From positions 1-62,445 of the forward strand of contig CAMWXV010000003.1 of the NCBI GenBank assembly GCA_947178305.1: DNA of 62,445 nucleotides. The letters are read 5' to 3'. This document shows, piece after piece, positions 21,918 through 31,187 of this stretch; within the stretch, counting starts at the first letter, position 1, and each line of letters begins with the position of its first letter. The notes below the pieces were generated by a model. The model was not told the DNA's origin and did no database searches. It saw nothing but the letters and a program-made list of their open reading frames with translations. The position numbers were made by a program, and so were the translations under genes. The DNA is from an uncultured Porphyromonadaceae bacterium. GTDB taxonomy: Bacteria; Bacteroidota; Bacteroidia; Bacteroidales; Muribaculaceae.

Positions 21918-21925
21918 TACTTTTG
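21918..21925 (+). promoter_or_regulatory. -7 box of the GlmU-like gene
   Basis: TACTTTTG matches TAnnTTTG; no clear -33 element. It favours the ATG at 21949 over the one at 21928, which would lie only 2 nt downstream. Confidence 0.5.
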
Positions 21926-21948
21926 CCATGAAAAAAAGCAAATCACCA

Positions 21949-23118
21949 ATGATCAATATCATACTTCACGACGAAAGCCAAACGCGTACCAACCTGCTGC
22001 CACTCACGTTCACACGCCCAACTGGCGACTTGCGATGCGGAATACTAACCATTGCAAAAAAATGGGAAACAATGCTCGATGCATCTGTCAGCTATGCCAC
22101 AGAAGAATACCTTAGCGAGCTATTTCCTGCATACCACACTTCCGAATCAATCAACATAGCAGGCCATATCATCCCCTCCCCTGCCATGGCCGAAGCTGTG
22201 AAGAAATTGAAACAAGGGGAAGTTCTGATGCTTGAGAACGAACCGGTGGCATGGCTCTCATGCACTACCGATATAGCCTCTGCCACGCAGCTACCATGCC
22301 CCGAGCCTATAGGTTCGCTACATTACACACATAATATCTTCACCCTCAACCACGCCGCATTGCAAGCCGACTTCCAATTACTCACAGCCGGGAAAAAAAG
22401 TTGTGAACCACACGAATCCTGCACTGTAATCGGGCCAAAAGAGAATCTGTTCATAGCCCCGGGAGCATCCGTACTCGGATGCTCACTTAACACCACCGCC
22501 GGCCCAATCTACATTGGACAGCATGCACAAGTGATGGAAGGAAGCCATCTAAGAGGCCCGGTTGCCGTATGTGAACACGCCATAGTCAATATGGGCACAC
22601 GTATATATGGCGCCACAACAATAGGCCCATATTGTAAGGTAGGAGGCGAAATCAACAATGTTGTGATGCAAGCATATTCCAACAAAGCCCATGACGGATT
22701 TTTGGGAAATGCTGTAATAGGAGAATGGTGCAACCTCGGAGCCGGATGCGTGGCGTCCAATCTCAAAAACGACTACACCGAAATCAAACTTTGGAACTAT
22801 GGCGCTAACCGTTTTTTGCGCACCGGCCTACAATTTTGTGGTTTGATTATGGGCGATCATTCAAAAGCGGGCATCAACACCATGTTCAATACCGCAACAA
22901 CCATCGGCGTAGGCGTAAACATCCACGGTACAGGATTTCCACGCAATTTTGTGCCATCTTTCTCCGAAGGGTCACCCGGAGCCGGTTTCGGAGATGTCTC
23001 CCTAAGCAAATTTTTCACCACTGCCGAGAAAGTGATGGCCCGACGCGACATAAAGTTCACAGAAGCGCACCAACGCTTGTACACCACCATCCATAATCTT
23101 ACCGAACAATACAAATAA
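21949..23118 (+). CDS. GlmU-like bifunctional sugar nucleotidyltransferase / acetyltransferase (Bacteroidota type)
   Basis: Protein of 389 residues resembling the alternative GlmU family of Bacteroidota (TIGR03991), proposed to make UDP-GlcNAc from glucosamine-1-phosphate by acetyl transfer and uridylyl transfer. The N-terminal part begins MINIILHDESQTRTNLLPLT, then FTRPTGDLRCGILTIAKKWE; the C-terminal half is a left-handed beta-helix with hexapeptide repeats (about 190-350: IGPYCKVGGEI, IGEWCNLGAGCVASN). The track starts at 21835; 21949 is chosen because it matches the family N-terminus and leaves a normal leader after the -7 box at 21918-21925. An ATG at 21928 adds 7 residues and cannot be excluded. 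No canonical GlmU occurs in the window. Confidence 0.85.
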   Translation: MINIILHDESQTRTNLLPLTFTRPTGDLRCGILTIAKKWETMLDASVSYATEEYLSELFPAYHTSESINIAGHIIPSPAMAEAVKKLKQGEVLMLENEPVAWLSCTTDIASATQLPCPEPIGSLHYTHNIFTLNHAALQADFQLLTAGKKSCEPHESCTVIGPKENLFIAPGASVLGCSLNTTAGPIYIGQHAQVMEGSHLRGPVAVCEHAIVNMGTRIYGATTIGPYCKVGGEINNVVMQAYSNKAHDGFLGNAVIGEWCNLGAGCVASNLKNDYTEIKLWNYGANRFLRTGLQFCGLIMGDHSKAGINTMFNTATTIGVGVNIHGTGFPRNFVPSFSEGSPGAGFGDVSLSKFFTTAEKVMARRDIKFTEAHQRLYTTIHNLTEQYK

Positions 23119-23144
23119 TTATTAAATATTTTATGGAAATTTGA

Positions 23145-23174
23145 TTGCAGATTCATGTATTATATGTAATTTTG
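23145..23174 (+). promoter_or_regulatory. Promoter of gdhA
   Basis: TTG (23145-23147), 19 nt, TAATTTTG (23167-23174). Predicted 5' UTR is about 65 nt. Confidence 0.65.
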
Positions 23175-23246
23175 CAACAAATAAACACCACAATCAAGCA
23201 TTTTGTCAAAATAACACAACTTCACACATAGTTTTTATACAAAAAA

Positions 23247-24587
23247 ATGAAAGCATCAGAATTAATAGCCGATCTCACACGACGATTTCCCAATGAGCCG
23301 GAATATATCCAGGCCGTTGAAGAAGTGGTAACATCTATTGAAGATGTATACAACGAGTATCCTGCATTTGAGCAGCTCAACCTTATGGAGCGACTCTGCA
23401 TGCCCGATAGGATAATTTCATTTCGCGTGAGCTGGGTAGACGACAAGGGACGTGTGCAAAACAATATGGGCTACCGCGTGCAGCACAACAATGCCATAGG
23501 CCCGTACAAAGGAGGCATACGTTTCCATTCTTCCGTCAACCTCTCCATACTCAAGTTCCTGGCATTTGAACAAACTTTCAAAAACTCACTCACCACATTG
23601 GCCATGGGTGGCGCCAAAGGTGGTAGCGACTTCTCTCCACGAGGCAAAAGCGACATGGAAGTGATGCGTTTCTGCCAAGCGTTCATCACAGAACTTTATC
23701 GCAATCTCGGCCCCGACACTGACGTTCCTGCCGGCGATATAGGCGTAGGCGGACGTGAGGTTGGCTACATGTTTGGTTGGTACAAAAAAATGACCCGCGA
23801 ATTCACCGGCACATTCACCGGCAAGGGAATGGACTTCGGAGGTTCCTTGATGCGTCCAGAAGCCACAGGTTATGGCAACGTATATTTCCTGCTAAACATG
23901 CTTGCCACACGCAACATTGATCTTAAAGGTAAACGAGTTGCCATCTCCGGATCAGGCAATGTAGCTCTCTATACCGCAAAAAAACTTCTTGAATTGGGTG
24001 CTATTCCTGTATCAATGAGCGATAGCGATGGTTCCATATATCTGCCAGACGGTATGACCCAGGAACATTTTGACAAGATTTTTGAGCTTAAAATGGCTTA
24101 CCGCGGTCGCATACGCGAATTCGCCGAAGAAACACCGGAATGTCAATACTTCCCCGGGGAACGCCCTTGGAAACACGTGAAATGCGACATTGCCATGCCA
24201 TCGGCAACACAAAACGAACTTGACGGTGATGATGCAAAAGCATTACTTGCCCAAGGATGCTTCGCTGTGAGCGAAGGAGCCAACATGCCTTCTACACGCG
24301 AGGCTGTACATGCATTCCTTGATGCACATATTCTTTACGCCCCTGGCAAAGCAGCCAATGCAGGCGGTGTATCTGTTTCAGGCCTTGAAATGGCACAGAA
24401 TGCACAGATGCTGCCTTGGTCGGCCGAAGAAGTGGATCAGAAACTTCAACAGATAATGAAAGACATTCACACCCAATGCGAAAAATATGGGCGTGAAGAC
24501 AACGGATACATTAACTATGTGCGCGGAGCCAACACCGCCGGATTCATGAAAGTGGCGCGTGCCATGCTTGCCCAAGGCATAAGCTAA
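23247..24587 (+). CDS. gdhA: NADP-type glutamate dehydrogenase
   Basis: Hexameric class glutamate dehydrogenase, 446 residues, aminating 2-oxoglutarate with ammonia, the main ammonia-assimilation route in Bacteroidales. The substrate site is seen in GPYKGGIRFHSSVN and the catalytic Lys region MGGAKGGSDFSPRGKSD; DVPAGDIGVGGREVGYMFG follows, and the Rossmann domain begins VAISGSGNVALYTAKKLLEL. Length and motifs fit the short NADP enzymes. It has its own promoter and terminator. Confidence 0.97.
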   Translation: MKASELIADLTRRFPNEPEYIQAVEEVVTSIEDVYNEYPAFEQLNLMERLCMPDRIISFRVSWVDDKGRVQNNMGYRVQHNNAIGPYKGGIRFHSSVNLSILKFLAFEQTFKNSLTTLAMGGAKGGSDFSPRGKSDMEVMRFCQAFITELYRNLGPDTDVPAGDIGVGGREVGYMFGWYKKMTREFTGTFTGKGMDFGGSLMRPEATGYGNVYFLLNMLATRNIDLKGKRVAISGSGNVALYTAKKLLELGAIPVSMSDSDGSIYLPDGMTQEHFDKIFELKMAYRGRIREFAEETPECQYFPGERPWKHVKCDIAMPSATQNELDGDDAKALLAQGCFAVSEGANMPSTREAVHAFLDAHILYAPGKAANAGGVSVSGLEMAQNAQMLPWSAEEVDQKLQQIMKDIHTQCEKYGREDNGYINYVRGANTAGFMKVARAMLAQGIS

Positions 24588-24621
24588 GCCACGTTCACAC
24601 ACTTTTTTTCAAATACGCACA

Positions 24622-24660
24622 GGAAGGCTACCTTGTTTCAGGTGGCCTTCCTTGTCGTTA
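24622..24660 (+). terminator. Terminator of gdhA
   Basis: GGAAGGCTACC and GGTGGCCTTCC form an 11-bp stem (one G-U) with an 8-nt loop, followed by a T-rich stretch (TTGTCGTTATTAT). Confidence 0.75.
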
Positions 24661-24696
24661 TTATATGTTTTCAACGCTTGATTAAGATTCACAAGC

Positions 24697-24838
24697 CTAA
24701 AGCGTGGCAACCTGTCCAAGCCCCATGTCCATTTTTGTTATAACCTTGCTCAAATCCATAAGCTTACGCAACACCTGAGTCCGCAAAGTATTAACGGATT
24801 CTGCCAATCACAGTGGACACCGAACTTTCACAACTCAT
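24697..24838 (-). pseudogene. Possible coding relic between gdhA and gldN
   Basis: Minus-strand translation gives MSCESSVSTVIGRIR, then a stop, and in the adjacent frame NTLRTQVLRKLMDLSKVITK plus 14 more residues to a TAG. The amphipathic, codon-like composition suggests a small frame-shifted gene or gene remnant, but no family is recognised and chance cannot be excluded. This is the only content noted in the 316-nt gap apart from the two terminators. Confidence 0.25.
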
Positions 24839-24843
24839 ATATC

Positions 24844-24885
24844 AAAAAAACAAACATCCGCCAGCAAATGCATGCAAGCGGATGT
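24844..24885 (-). terminator. Terminator of the T9SS operon (after gldN)
   Basis: On the minus strand ACATCCGC/GCGGATGT form an 8-bp stem (24878-24885 with 24854-24861), followed by TTTGTTTTTTT. It ends the ybaK-to-gldN run. Confidence 0.85.
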
Positions 24886-24903
24886 CTCAATATTTAGCTA
24901 AAT

Positions 24904-26076
24904 TTATTTACGTCTGTTACGGACAGAGCGAGCAGCACCGGAGTTAGCGGCTGCTTTTGGTGCTTTAGCGCGCTTTACCTTTGTCGGCTTAGACTTTTTC
25001 TTGGTTTCCTTTTTTGTTGAAGAACGACGAACCGAAGATCTCCGGGTATTCTTTTTGGTATCGTCAGCTTTCACCTCCTCACCATTAGCCACAGCCTCTT
25101 CGGCTGCAGCTTTCTCTTCAGCCTCTATCTCAGCCTGTTCTTTGGCCTCACGAATCGCCGCCAACTCTTCAAGCGACGGTACCCACAATTTCTTTCCAAA
25201 GCCGTCAAGACGCTGTTGAATACTGTCTTGGGCTCTTTTTAAATCTTCAGGATCGGGATACAACTGAGCCATTGACTTGTTGCGCAAATTGCGTGTCTTG
25301 TATATATCACCTTCGTAAAGACCAAGTTGAAAAAAATCATCGTAAGTACAAGTGGCCAAGTTATTATCATCGGACGTGAAGATATTCTGAGTGGAAAGGA
25401 ATGGTCTCAAATCATCCATCTTTATCCAAAACATAGGATACTTCACAGCCTCGGCACCAAAGTCATCCGTGCGATGGAGCACCGGACAGATAGCCTCTAC
25501 GCGCGTACGCATACGGTTTCGGCGATTGTCAAACTCATATCGCTCAATTATATAATAGCTTAAAACCTCATTGGCCGGCACATCGCTCTCCTCTATATTA
25601 AACTTGGGGTGCTTTTCACTGCTGCCTTTAGCATCGGAATAGTAAATATGGAAGCGATCAAGCATGTCACGCACCTTTATACGATACTGATCTGTGAACA
25701 ATTCACGTCCATCCAGATATTCATATGCCAACAATTGGTCATTTGCAAGCAAACGCATTATGATTCGAAACAAACTCTCCTGTCCCTCAGTAGGTTCCTC
25801 AGGGAAATAAAGAGGTGTGTTCTTGTCTTTTGTAAGGTCAAGCTGACGATAAATCACACGCATCCACGACAAATCGGCATCGCTTGTAGGAGTTTCTGCC
25901 ATACGTGCCTGCATACGCTCTGTAACATTGTTTTGGGGTGTCGTGCCTTTATTGCGGTCACGGCCGCCACCACGCCTCATCACCGATGTGGACGATGAAG
26001 CGTCCTGCGCCATGGCTCCCATAGCCATAGCTGAGGCTGTCAGCACCAATAATATATATTTATACAACTGTTTCAT
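24904..26076 (-). CDS. gldN: Type IX secretion ring protein GldN/PorN
   Basis: Periplasmic partner of the GldK lipoprotein ring in the T9SS, 390 residues. A signal peptide (MKQLYKYILLVLTASAMAMG, cleavage after AMAQ) is followed by the GldN domain (about 60-300: DLSWMRVIYRQLDLTKDKNT..., then ALNTPLYFPEEP-like region). From about residue 306 the protein has an unusual tail: a Glu/Ala-rich probable coiled coil, then a strongly Lys/Arg/Ser-rich end of about 50 residues. PorN of P. gingivalis is about 360 residues, so the tail accounts for the extra length. Last gene of the operon, 30 nt after gldM. Confidence 0.93.
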   Translation of the reverse strand: MKQLYKYILLVLTASAMAMGAMAQDASSSTSVMRRGGGRDRNKGTTPQNNVTERMQARMAETPTSDADLSWMRVIYRQLDLTKDKNTPLYFPEEPTEGQESLFRIIMRLLANDQLLAYEYLDGRELFTDQYRIKVRDMLDRFHIYYSDAKGSSEKHPKFNIEESDVPANEVLSYYIIERYEFDNRRNRMRTRVEAICPVLHRTDDFGAEAVKYPMFWIKMDDLRPFLSTQNIFTSDDNNLATCTYDDFFQLGLYEGDIYKTRNLRNKSMAQLYPDPEDLKRAQDSIQQRLDGFGKKLWVPSLEELAAIREAKEQAEIEAEEKAAAEEAVANGEEVKADDTKKNTRRSSVRRSSTKKETKKKSKPTKVKRAKAPKAAANSGAARSVRNRRK

Positions 26077-26106
26077 TGCTCATGTATAATAAGAGTATAA
26101 GATTTA

Positions 26107-27672
26107 TCAGTTAACTATCACCTCCACCGGGTTCAACACTCGCTCCACACCGTCGGGACCTTTGGCCCTAATGCGCGATATGTAGAACCGTTTGCCTCGT
26201 GAAAGCCTGCGGAACGAATCCATCTGGCGCTGGGAGAATTGTGCGCCGTTGCTCACTTCAGGGATAGCATTTCCCATGGAATCAAAAAATACCGTTTCAA
26301 AACTCAGCACCTTGAAGTCAATATTAAGCATATCGTCATCAATAGCTGCGTCAATACCTTTCGCGCCCATCAGAGTGGCTTTAGATATGGGTTTGCCTCC
26401 TTTGTATCGTTCAGTCACGCCATTTGCTCCGGCATAAGATATGAAAGCTACAGGATCTGGCAACTTGCGAACACGAAATTTGGTAGTATTCACAGTCTGT
26501 GCCTTGCCGTCAATAGTGGCTGTAACCGTCACCACTGCCTCAGCACCCACCTTGGCTGGACGAGCCACAAAATGATCACCGCTTTTTGTCAACGAACCGT
26601 TGGTCATAGTGGCGCTGACAGCATTTTGTGGAACACCAGGCACAGATATGCTTATAGGGTTTTCAATTCCTGCATACAAAACATTCATCATGGTGGCGCT
26701 GACGGTAGCACTCGGCTCCATCACCACATAGCTGGAGCTGAACGGATGACGAGTAATACTGCCATCGCCATGAGGCACTTCAAGATAACCGGAATAATCA
26801 AACGAACCTGTCTGACCTGTGGCAATTTCATAATGACCGTTGCTGTCGGCAAGTTGCTTGCCATTTATATATATTGCAGGGCGCGCAGTAGTATCCACAG
26901 CCGCCAGCACAATATCGGCCACATAGCGACCTCCCCGCATCACCATGCGGCTTTGGGGAATAACAAACGCATTTATCTCGTTTACACGCACATCTCCTGC
27001 ATCCACCTGATTGAGAAGATGAGCCAATGCTTCTCCTTCGGCATAACGAATATCATTCTGCAACTTTGTCAAAAGAGTTATAGCCGCGACCACAGGTTGA
27101 TTATCAAATTTTGATTCCTCCCATAATTCAGCCATGGCTGCACCTTTTCGCTTAAATGGGTCGGTGTTAAGTGCCGCCGAAATTGAGGCACGCTTCACGC
27201 TGTCGGTCACATATTGCTCAACAAATTTTCTATAGCTTTCAATTCTCTGGCGCAATTTAGCTCCATTTTTAGTCGTGGGATTAAGCATGATAACCGCAGC
27301 CGCCTCTAAATCATCACGACTCAAAATATCGTTTGGATCGGCATCTTTGCCATCAGCCTTGCGTACAATGGCGAGTTTCAATGAATCAACCAAAGAAAAC
27401 AAAGATTGAGATTCGTTACGCACCTGCGAAGCCTTATCGTACCATACCTTACCCTTTTCGGGATTTTGAGCACTGAATGCCTCCAACTCAGCATATATGG
27501 CACTATTGCGCTGAGCCACACTCTCGTTAGTGCGCATCAAACCGTCCTGCACCTGAGTGAATCCGTCAAGCACATCGCTTGACACATTGAGGGCAAGCAT
27601 TGCCGTCAGAACAATGTACATCAGATTGATCATCTTCTGACGGGGTGAAAGTTTTTTATTGCCTTGTGACAT
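26107..27672 (-). CDS. gldM: Type IX secretion motor protein GldM/PorM
   Basis: Inner-membrane motor subunit that spans the periplasm and links GldL to the GldKN ring, using proton motive force; 521 residues. The N-terminal cytoplasmic stub and single membrane helix are seen in SPRQKMINLMYIVLTAMLAL (about 9-28), followed by NVSSDVLDGF and the long periplasmic part with helical D1 and beta-rich D2-D4 domains. Length matches the family. Starts 23 nt after gldL. Confidence 0.96.
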   Translation of the reverse strand: MSQGNKKLSPRQKMINLMYIVLTAMLALNVSSDVLDGFTQVQDGLMRTNESVAQRNSAIYAELEAFSAQNPEKGKVWYDKASQVRNESQSLFSLVDSLKLAIVRKADGKDADPNDILSRDDLEAAAVIMLNPTTKNGAKLRQRIESYRKFVEQYVTDSVKRASISAALNTDPFKRKGAAMAELWEESKFDNQPVVAAITLLTKLQNDIRYAEGEALAHLLNQVDAGDVRVNEINAFVIPQSRMVMRGGRYVADIVLAAVDTTARPAIYINGKQLADSNGHYEIATGQTGSFDYSGYLEVPHGDGSITRHPFSSSYVVMEPSATVSATMMNVLYAGIENPISISVPGVPQNAVSATMTNGSLTKSGDHFVARPAKVGAEAVVTVTATIDGKAQTVNTTKFRVRKLPDPVAFISYAGANGVTERYKGGKPISKATLMGAKGIDAAIDDDMLNIDFKVLSFETVFFDSMGNAIPEVSNGAQFSQRQMDSFRRLSRGKRFYISRIRAKGPDGVERVLNPVEVIVN

Positions 27673-27695
27673 TATAGCTAATGTTTAGTGTGGGT

Positions 27696-28703
27696 TCATG
27701 CCTGAGGCGCATCCTGATCAGGAACAGACGGAGCCTGCTGAGGAGTCTGCTGTGATCTCATTCCTGCTGGCATGGGATGATACATATTGATGGTCATAGC
27801 CTGAAGCATCTGTGCATATACATTATTGAGCTGCTGCATATAATAAGCCATCTTTTCGCTTTCTTCACAGTATCTGGCACTTTGATTGGCAGAATTCTCA
27901 TACATTGAGCTGATTTCCTTTATACCGCGATTCACCCTGTCTATGGCATCAAGCTGTGACGATACGCTGCGAAGCTGAATTTCATATATAGTGTTGAGTC
28001 CGGAGATATTACGGTTGAGATTCTGCATCTGCTCAACATACCCATGCGAACTGGATGTTATATTTTCGGAATTCTCGGTAATGGCTCGATAGCTATCCAG
28101 GAGCACCTCACTTACAGAATTGAGGCTTTGGGTTGTTTCTTTGAGCTGCTGCATTTGCTCGGCAATGGCCGCCATTTGCGATAAATACTCCTGGGTAGCA
28201 GTTGTAAGTTCGGCCATTCGGCTAAGCTGATCGCTTGCCGCCGCCATCTTTGCAATACTTTCGCTCAAAGAGCGTGAATCAGCATCGCTGAGTTCAATGT
28301 CGGCAGGCACCCCCACAGCACGGCGAGCTTGAGCGTCAGTTACCATAGGAGCAGACACGCCTCCTGACACCACATTGCCTCCACCCCCATTAATGATCAC
28401 ACCTGTGCCGGATGTAAAATCAGGACGATCCTCGGGATTTTTGGTTTCAAGAACCGGAAACACCTGTTCCCAATTATAGTCACGCCCCGGGCGGTCAAAA
28501 GCCGTGAGTACAAACATTAGCACCTCAGTACCCATACCTATGGAAAGCAGCGTGTTACCTCCAGGAAGATGGAGAATCTTGAACAGAGCTCCCCATATCA
28601 CAATAGCAGCGCCTATAGAATAAGCAAAATTGAAAAAGCGTTGGCCTGATTCTCCGGAGAGAAATTTCTCAATGCTGTTTTTATATCTTTTGATTTTTCC
28701 CAT
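27696..28703 (-). CDS. gldL: Type IX secretion motor protein GldL/PorL
   Basis: Proton-conducting stator-like partner of GldM, 335 residues. Two transmembrane helices (about 24-45 and 50-68) with the conserved glutamate in GMGTEVLMFVLTAF (Glu60), equivalent to the functionally important TM2 Glu of other GldL proteins. A glycine-rich linker follows, then a long cytoplasmic Gln/Met-rich coiled coil (about 150-310). It is longer than F. johnsoniae GldL but like PorL. Confidence 0.96.
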   Translation of the reverse strand: MGKIKRYKNSIEKFLSGESGQRFFNFAYSIGAAIVIWGALFKILHLPGGNTLLSIGMGTEVLMFVLTAFDRPGRDYNWEQVFPVLETKNPEDRPDFTSGTGVIINGGGGNVVSGGVSAPMVTDAQARRAVGVPADIELSDADSRSLSESIAKMAAASDQLSRMAELTTATQEYLSQMAAIAEQMQQLKETTQSLNSVSEVLLDSYRAITENSENITSSSHGYVEQMQNLNRNISGLNTIYEIQLRSVSSQLDAIDRVNRGIKEISSMYENSANQSARYCEESEKMAYYMQQLNNVYAQMLQAMTINMYHPMPAGMRSQQTPQQAPSVPDQDAPQA

Positions 28704-28730
28704 TGTTGGTAATCTATATAATGTCTGTAA

Positions 28731-30173
28731 TTATTTTTTAGCTTTCTGTCCTTTTGCAAATCCTATCTGGGAACGCACACATCGGAAACCAATGTAGGAG
28801 CGTTGCTCGTTCTGATATTCCCACATGCGGATATCGGAACGGATGTTATGGGCCACATCTTTCCACGAACCACCACGAACAATCTTGCGCTTCATTTTAT
28901 AGGGATCCTCCTTGGCCGCATCATAACGGTACTCGGGATTCATGTCCGATGTCAACTTGCTCACACTCTCATTGAATGCCGTTGAAGTCCACTCGCTTAC
29001 ATTACCAGCCATATCATATAAGCCGAAATCATTTGGCGAATATGTGCCCACGCGCGCCGTGATAAGATGGCCGTCCTGCACATAATTGCCGTCTTGCGGC
29101 TTGAAATTGGCATAGAAACATCCCTTTTCCTCGGTAAGCGGCAAGTCGCCCTCCCATGGATATTTATTTTCATTCACACCGGCACGTGCGGCATACTCCC
29201 ATTCGGCCTCGGTAGGCAGTCGGTAAGGTTCCACATACACGCCCTGCCGGCCGAGTGAACGGCGGAGGAACTCAGTACGCCAGTTGGCAAAAGCATTGGC
29301 CTGCTCCCAGCTCACACCCACCACCGGATATTCGCTATAACCTCCGTGACTGAAATACATACGTACATAAGGCTCGTTGTATGCATTCTCAAAGTCATTT
29401 ATCCAAGCTGTGGTGTCAGGATACACATTCACAATATATGTATTGAGAAAATCGTAGTCCCCTGTCAAGCCACGTGTTATTGTTTCGCGCATTATTTCAC
29501 CATTGTCGCTAATCCATGCCGTATCTTTGGATATTACAGGTATATCAGTCGGCACCGGCTTGTCAGTGTTGTACTCGCGACGAGCCGGATTCAAACGATG
29601 CTTGCGCTTGGCCGCTTCAGTGTGGTTGAATATCTCGTAACGATAATTCATTTGTTCCGGGTCAAGCTCCTTAACACCTGTGATAGGATTGATACGATAC
29701 ACACTCTCTATGGCACGTTGCTCATCTTCGTTTGCATTGCGCCAAGGTATAGGCTTGCTCCAGTTCAAATGAGGTTTGATGGGATTACCTTCCTTATCTT
29801 CCTCAATCTTAAACTCTTCATTACCGCCATACGCAGGATCAGCCAAACGCTCGCGGATAATGGAGTCTCTTACCCAAAACACAAACTGCTTGTACTTGGA
29901 GTTTGTCACCTCGGTTTCATCCATCCAAAAAGCATCAACACTCATACCACGACTGTCAGCACGAAGGTTCCACAGACTATCGGCTTCTTTCGGACCTATT
30001 TCCATAGAACCACGGCTCACCAGCACCATGCCATAAGGTTGAGGCTCATTCCAAGCTGTACCACCCACTCCGGTCACTTCTCCACCGGAAGAGTTTCTTG
30101 CGCCGGATGCACAAGATGTCACCACGACAGCGGCTATTATGATATTAAGGAGATAAATCGATAGCTTTTTCAT
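28731..30173 (-). CDS. gldK: Type IX secretion ring lipoprotein GldK/PorK
   Basis: Outer-membrane lipoprotein forming the periplasmic T9SS ring with GldN, 480 residues. Lipobox VVTSC at about residues 17-21. The SUMF1/formylglycine-enzyme-like fold shows MVLVSRGSMEIGP-type start, DAFWMDETEVTNSKYKQFV, PVVGVSWEQANAFANWRTEF, RLPTEAEWEYAARAG and IVRGGSWKD, with a 200-residue insertion typical of GldK. Translation begins 3 nt after porP. Confidence 0.96.
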   Translation of the reverse strand: MKKLSIYLLNIIIAAVVVTSCASGARNSSGGEVTGVGGTAWNEPQPYGMVLVSRGSMEIGPKEADSLWNLRADSRGMSVDAFWMDETEVTNSKYKQFVFWVRDSIIRERLADPAYGGNEEFKIEEDKEGNPIKPHLNWSKPIPWRNANEDEQRAIESVYRINPITGVKELDPEQMNYRYEIFNHTEAAKRKHRLNPARREYNTDKPVPTDIPVISKDTAWISDNGEIMRETITRGLTGDYDFLNTYIVNVYPDTTAWINDFENAYNEPYVRMYFSHGGYSEYPVVGVSWEQANAFANWRTEFLRRSLGRQGVYVEPYRLPTEAEWEYAARAGVNENKYPWEGDLPLTEEKGCFYANFKPQDGNYVQDGHLITARVGTYSPNDFGLYDMAGNVSEWTSTAFNESVSKLTSDMNPEYRYDAAKEDPYKMKRKIVRGGSWKDVAHNIRSDIRMWEYQNEQRSYIGFRCVRSQIGFAKGQKAKK

Positions 30174-30176
30174 ATG

Positions 30177-31187
30177 TTACATTATGCGTATACTCTTGTG
30201 TTTATTCTTGTTCTTGTCTGAGAAGTCAAGTTTCAGGCTGTAGCCTGCCATTATTTCATGGCTTCCGCTGGAGGCTTTTGATATGGCGCTAATAGGATAA
30301 TCATAACTATATCCCACATAGAAGCCTTTGTATTCCGCAGCCAATATTGCACTGACAGCGTCATCATATCTGTATGCCACACCGGCTGAAAGGAATTTTT
30401 TCCACCGGACACGTCCGGTAACCTCTGCCCGCCAAAAGTTGAAATCAGTTTTAAACATCATGGAGGGCATCACTTCAAATAACGTATTTTTTATAGGAAT
30501 ATTGCCACCGGCTATAAAATAGAGCGTGCGATCAAACGTGAACTGGTACTTTTTAGGCCCCTCGTCACCGTCCGAGGATCCACTGCCTCCAACAATGCCA
30601 TCACTGCCGTCTTCACTCTGGAATGTAACCGTTGGCGAATTCACATGCTGACACGAAACACCCACCCACCATTTAGGTTTGGTATAGAACACCCCCACTC
30701 CAAGATCCAAGGCATTACCGCTCACATCAGTCTTGGGTATGGCATCATCGGTTGGTTGATGATATTCATTGTCGTCCGGAATAAACACTTCAGAACCCTT
30801 AAACACCTCATTGGCAAAGCCTATCTGCACAGCACCGGTAAACTCGCCTTTCAATAGACGCACCTTATAACCAGCCTGAATACCGATATTGAGTGTTCTG
30901 AACAAACCGGCACTTTCGCTTGATGCCACAACACCAACGCCTATACGTTTGCCAAACAGTTTCAATGGCGAATCTGCCGTAAGAAGAAACGTGCGTGGAG
31001 CATTATCCACACCAATCCATTGCATACGACTACCGGCTCGGATACGCACAAAATCAGTGTTGCCTATCGCAGCAGGATTATAATATGTGGGAACAGCAAA
31101 ATATTGGGTGAGCTGACCATCGGTCTGCGCAACGGCACTCACGCCAAACAACAATACCGCAACGAGAAATAATAACAGCTGCTTCAT
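30177..31187 (-). CDS. porP: PorP/SprF family type IX secretion outer-membrane protein
   Basis: PorP/SprF-like barrel protein, 336 residues, needed for T9SS assembly and, in other species, for surface attachment of type B CTD cargo. Signal peptide MKQLLLFLVAVLLFGVSAVA, then the family start QTDGQLTQYFAVPTYYNPAA. The C-terminal strands (YKGFYVGYSYDYPIS and GSHEIMAGYSLKL) are typical. Its ATG overlaps the porT stop by 4 nt, and it precedes gldK, as in P. gingivalis and Flavobacterium. Confidence 0.95.
   Translation of the reverse strand: MKQLLLFLVAVLLFGVSAVAQTDGQLTQYFAVPTYYNPAAIGNTDFVRIRAGSRMQWIGVDNAPRTFLLTADSPLKLFGKRIGVGVVASSESAGLFRTLNIGIQAGYKVRLLKGEFTGAVQIGFANEVFKGSEVFIPDDNEYHQPTDDAIPKTDVSGNALDLGVGVFYTKPKWWVGVSCQHVNSPTVTFQSEDGSDGIVGGSGSSDGDEGPKKYQFTFDRTLYFIAGGNIPIKNTLFEVMPSMMFKTDFNFWRAEVTGRVRWKKFLSAGVAYRYDDAVSAILAAEYKGFYVGYSYDYPISAISKASSGSHEIMAGYSLKLDFSDKNKNKHKSIRIM

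Noticed and set aside
26239-27114. 291-aa plus-strand ORF inside gldM
   Set aside because: Antisense shadow with no RBS or promoter and unusual amino-acid composition (His/Cys-rich).
29346-30164. 272-aa plus-strand ORF inside gldK
   Set aside because: Antisense shadow of a conserved lipoprotein.
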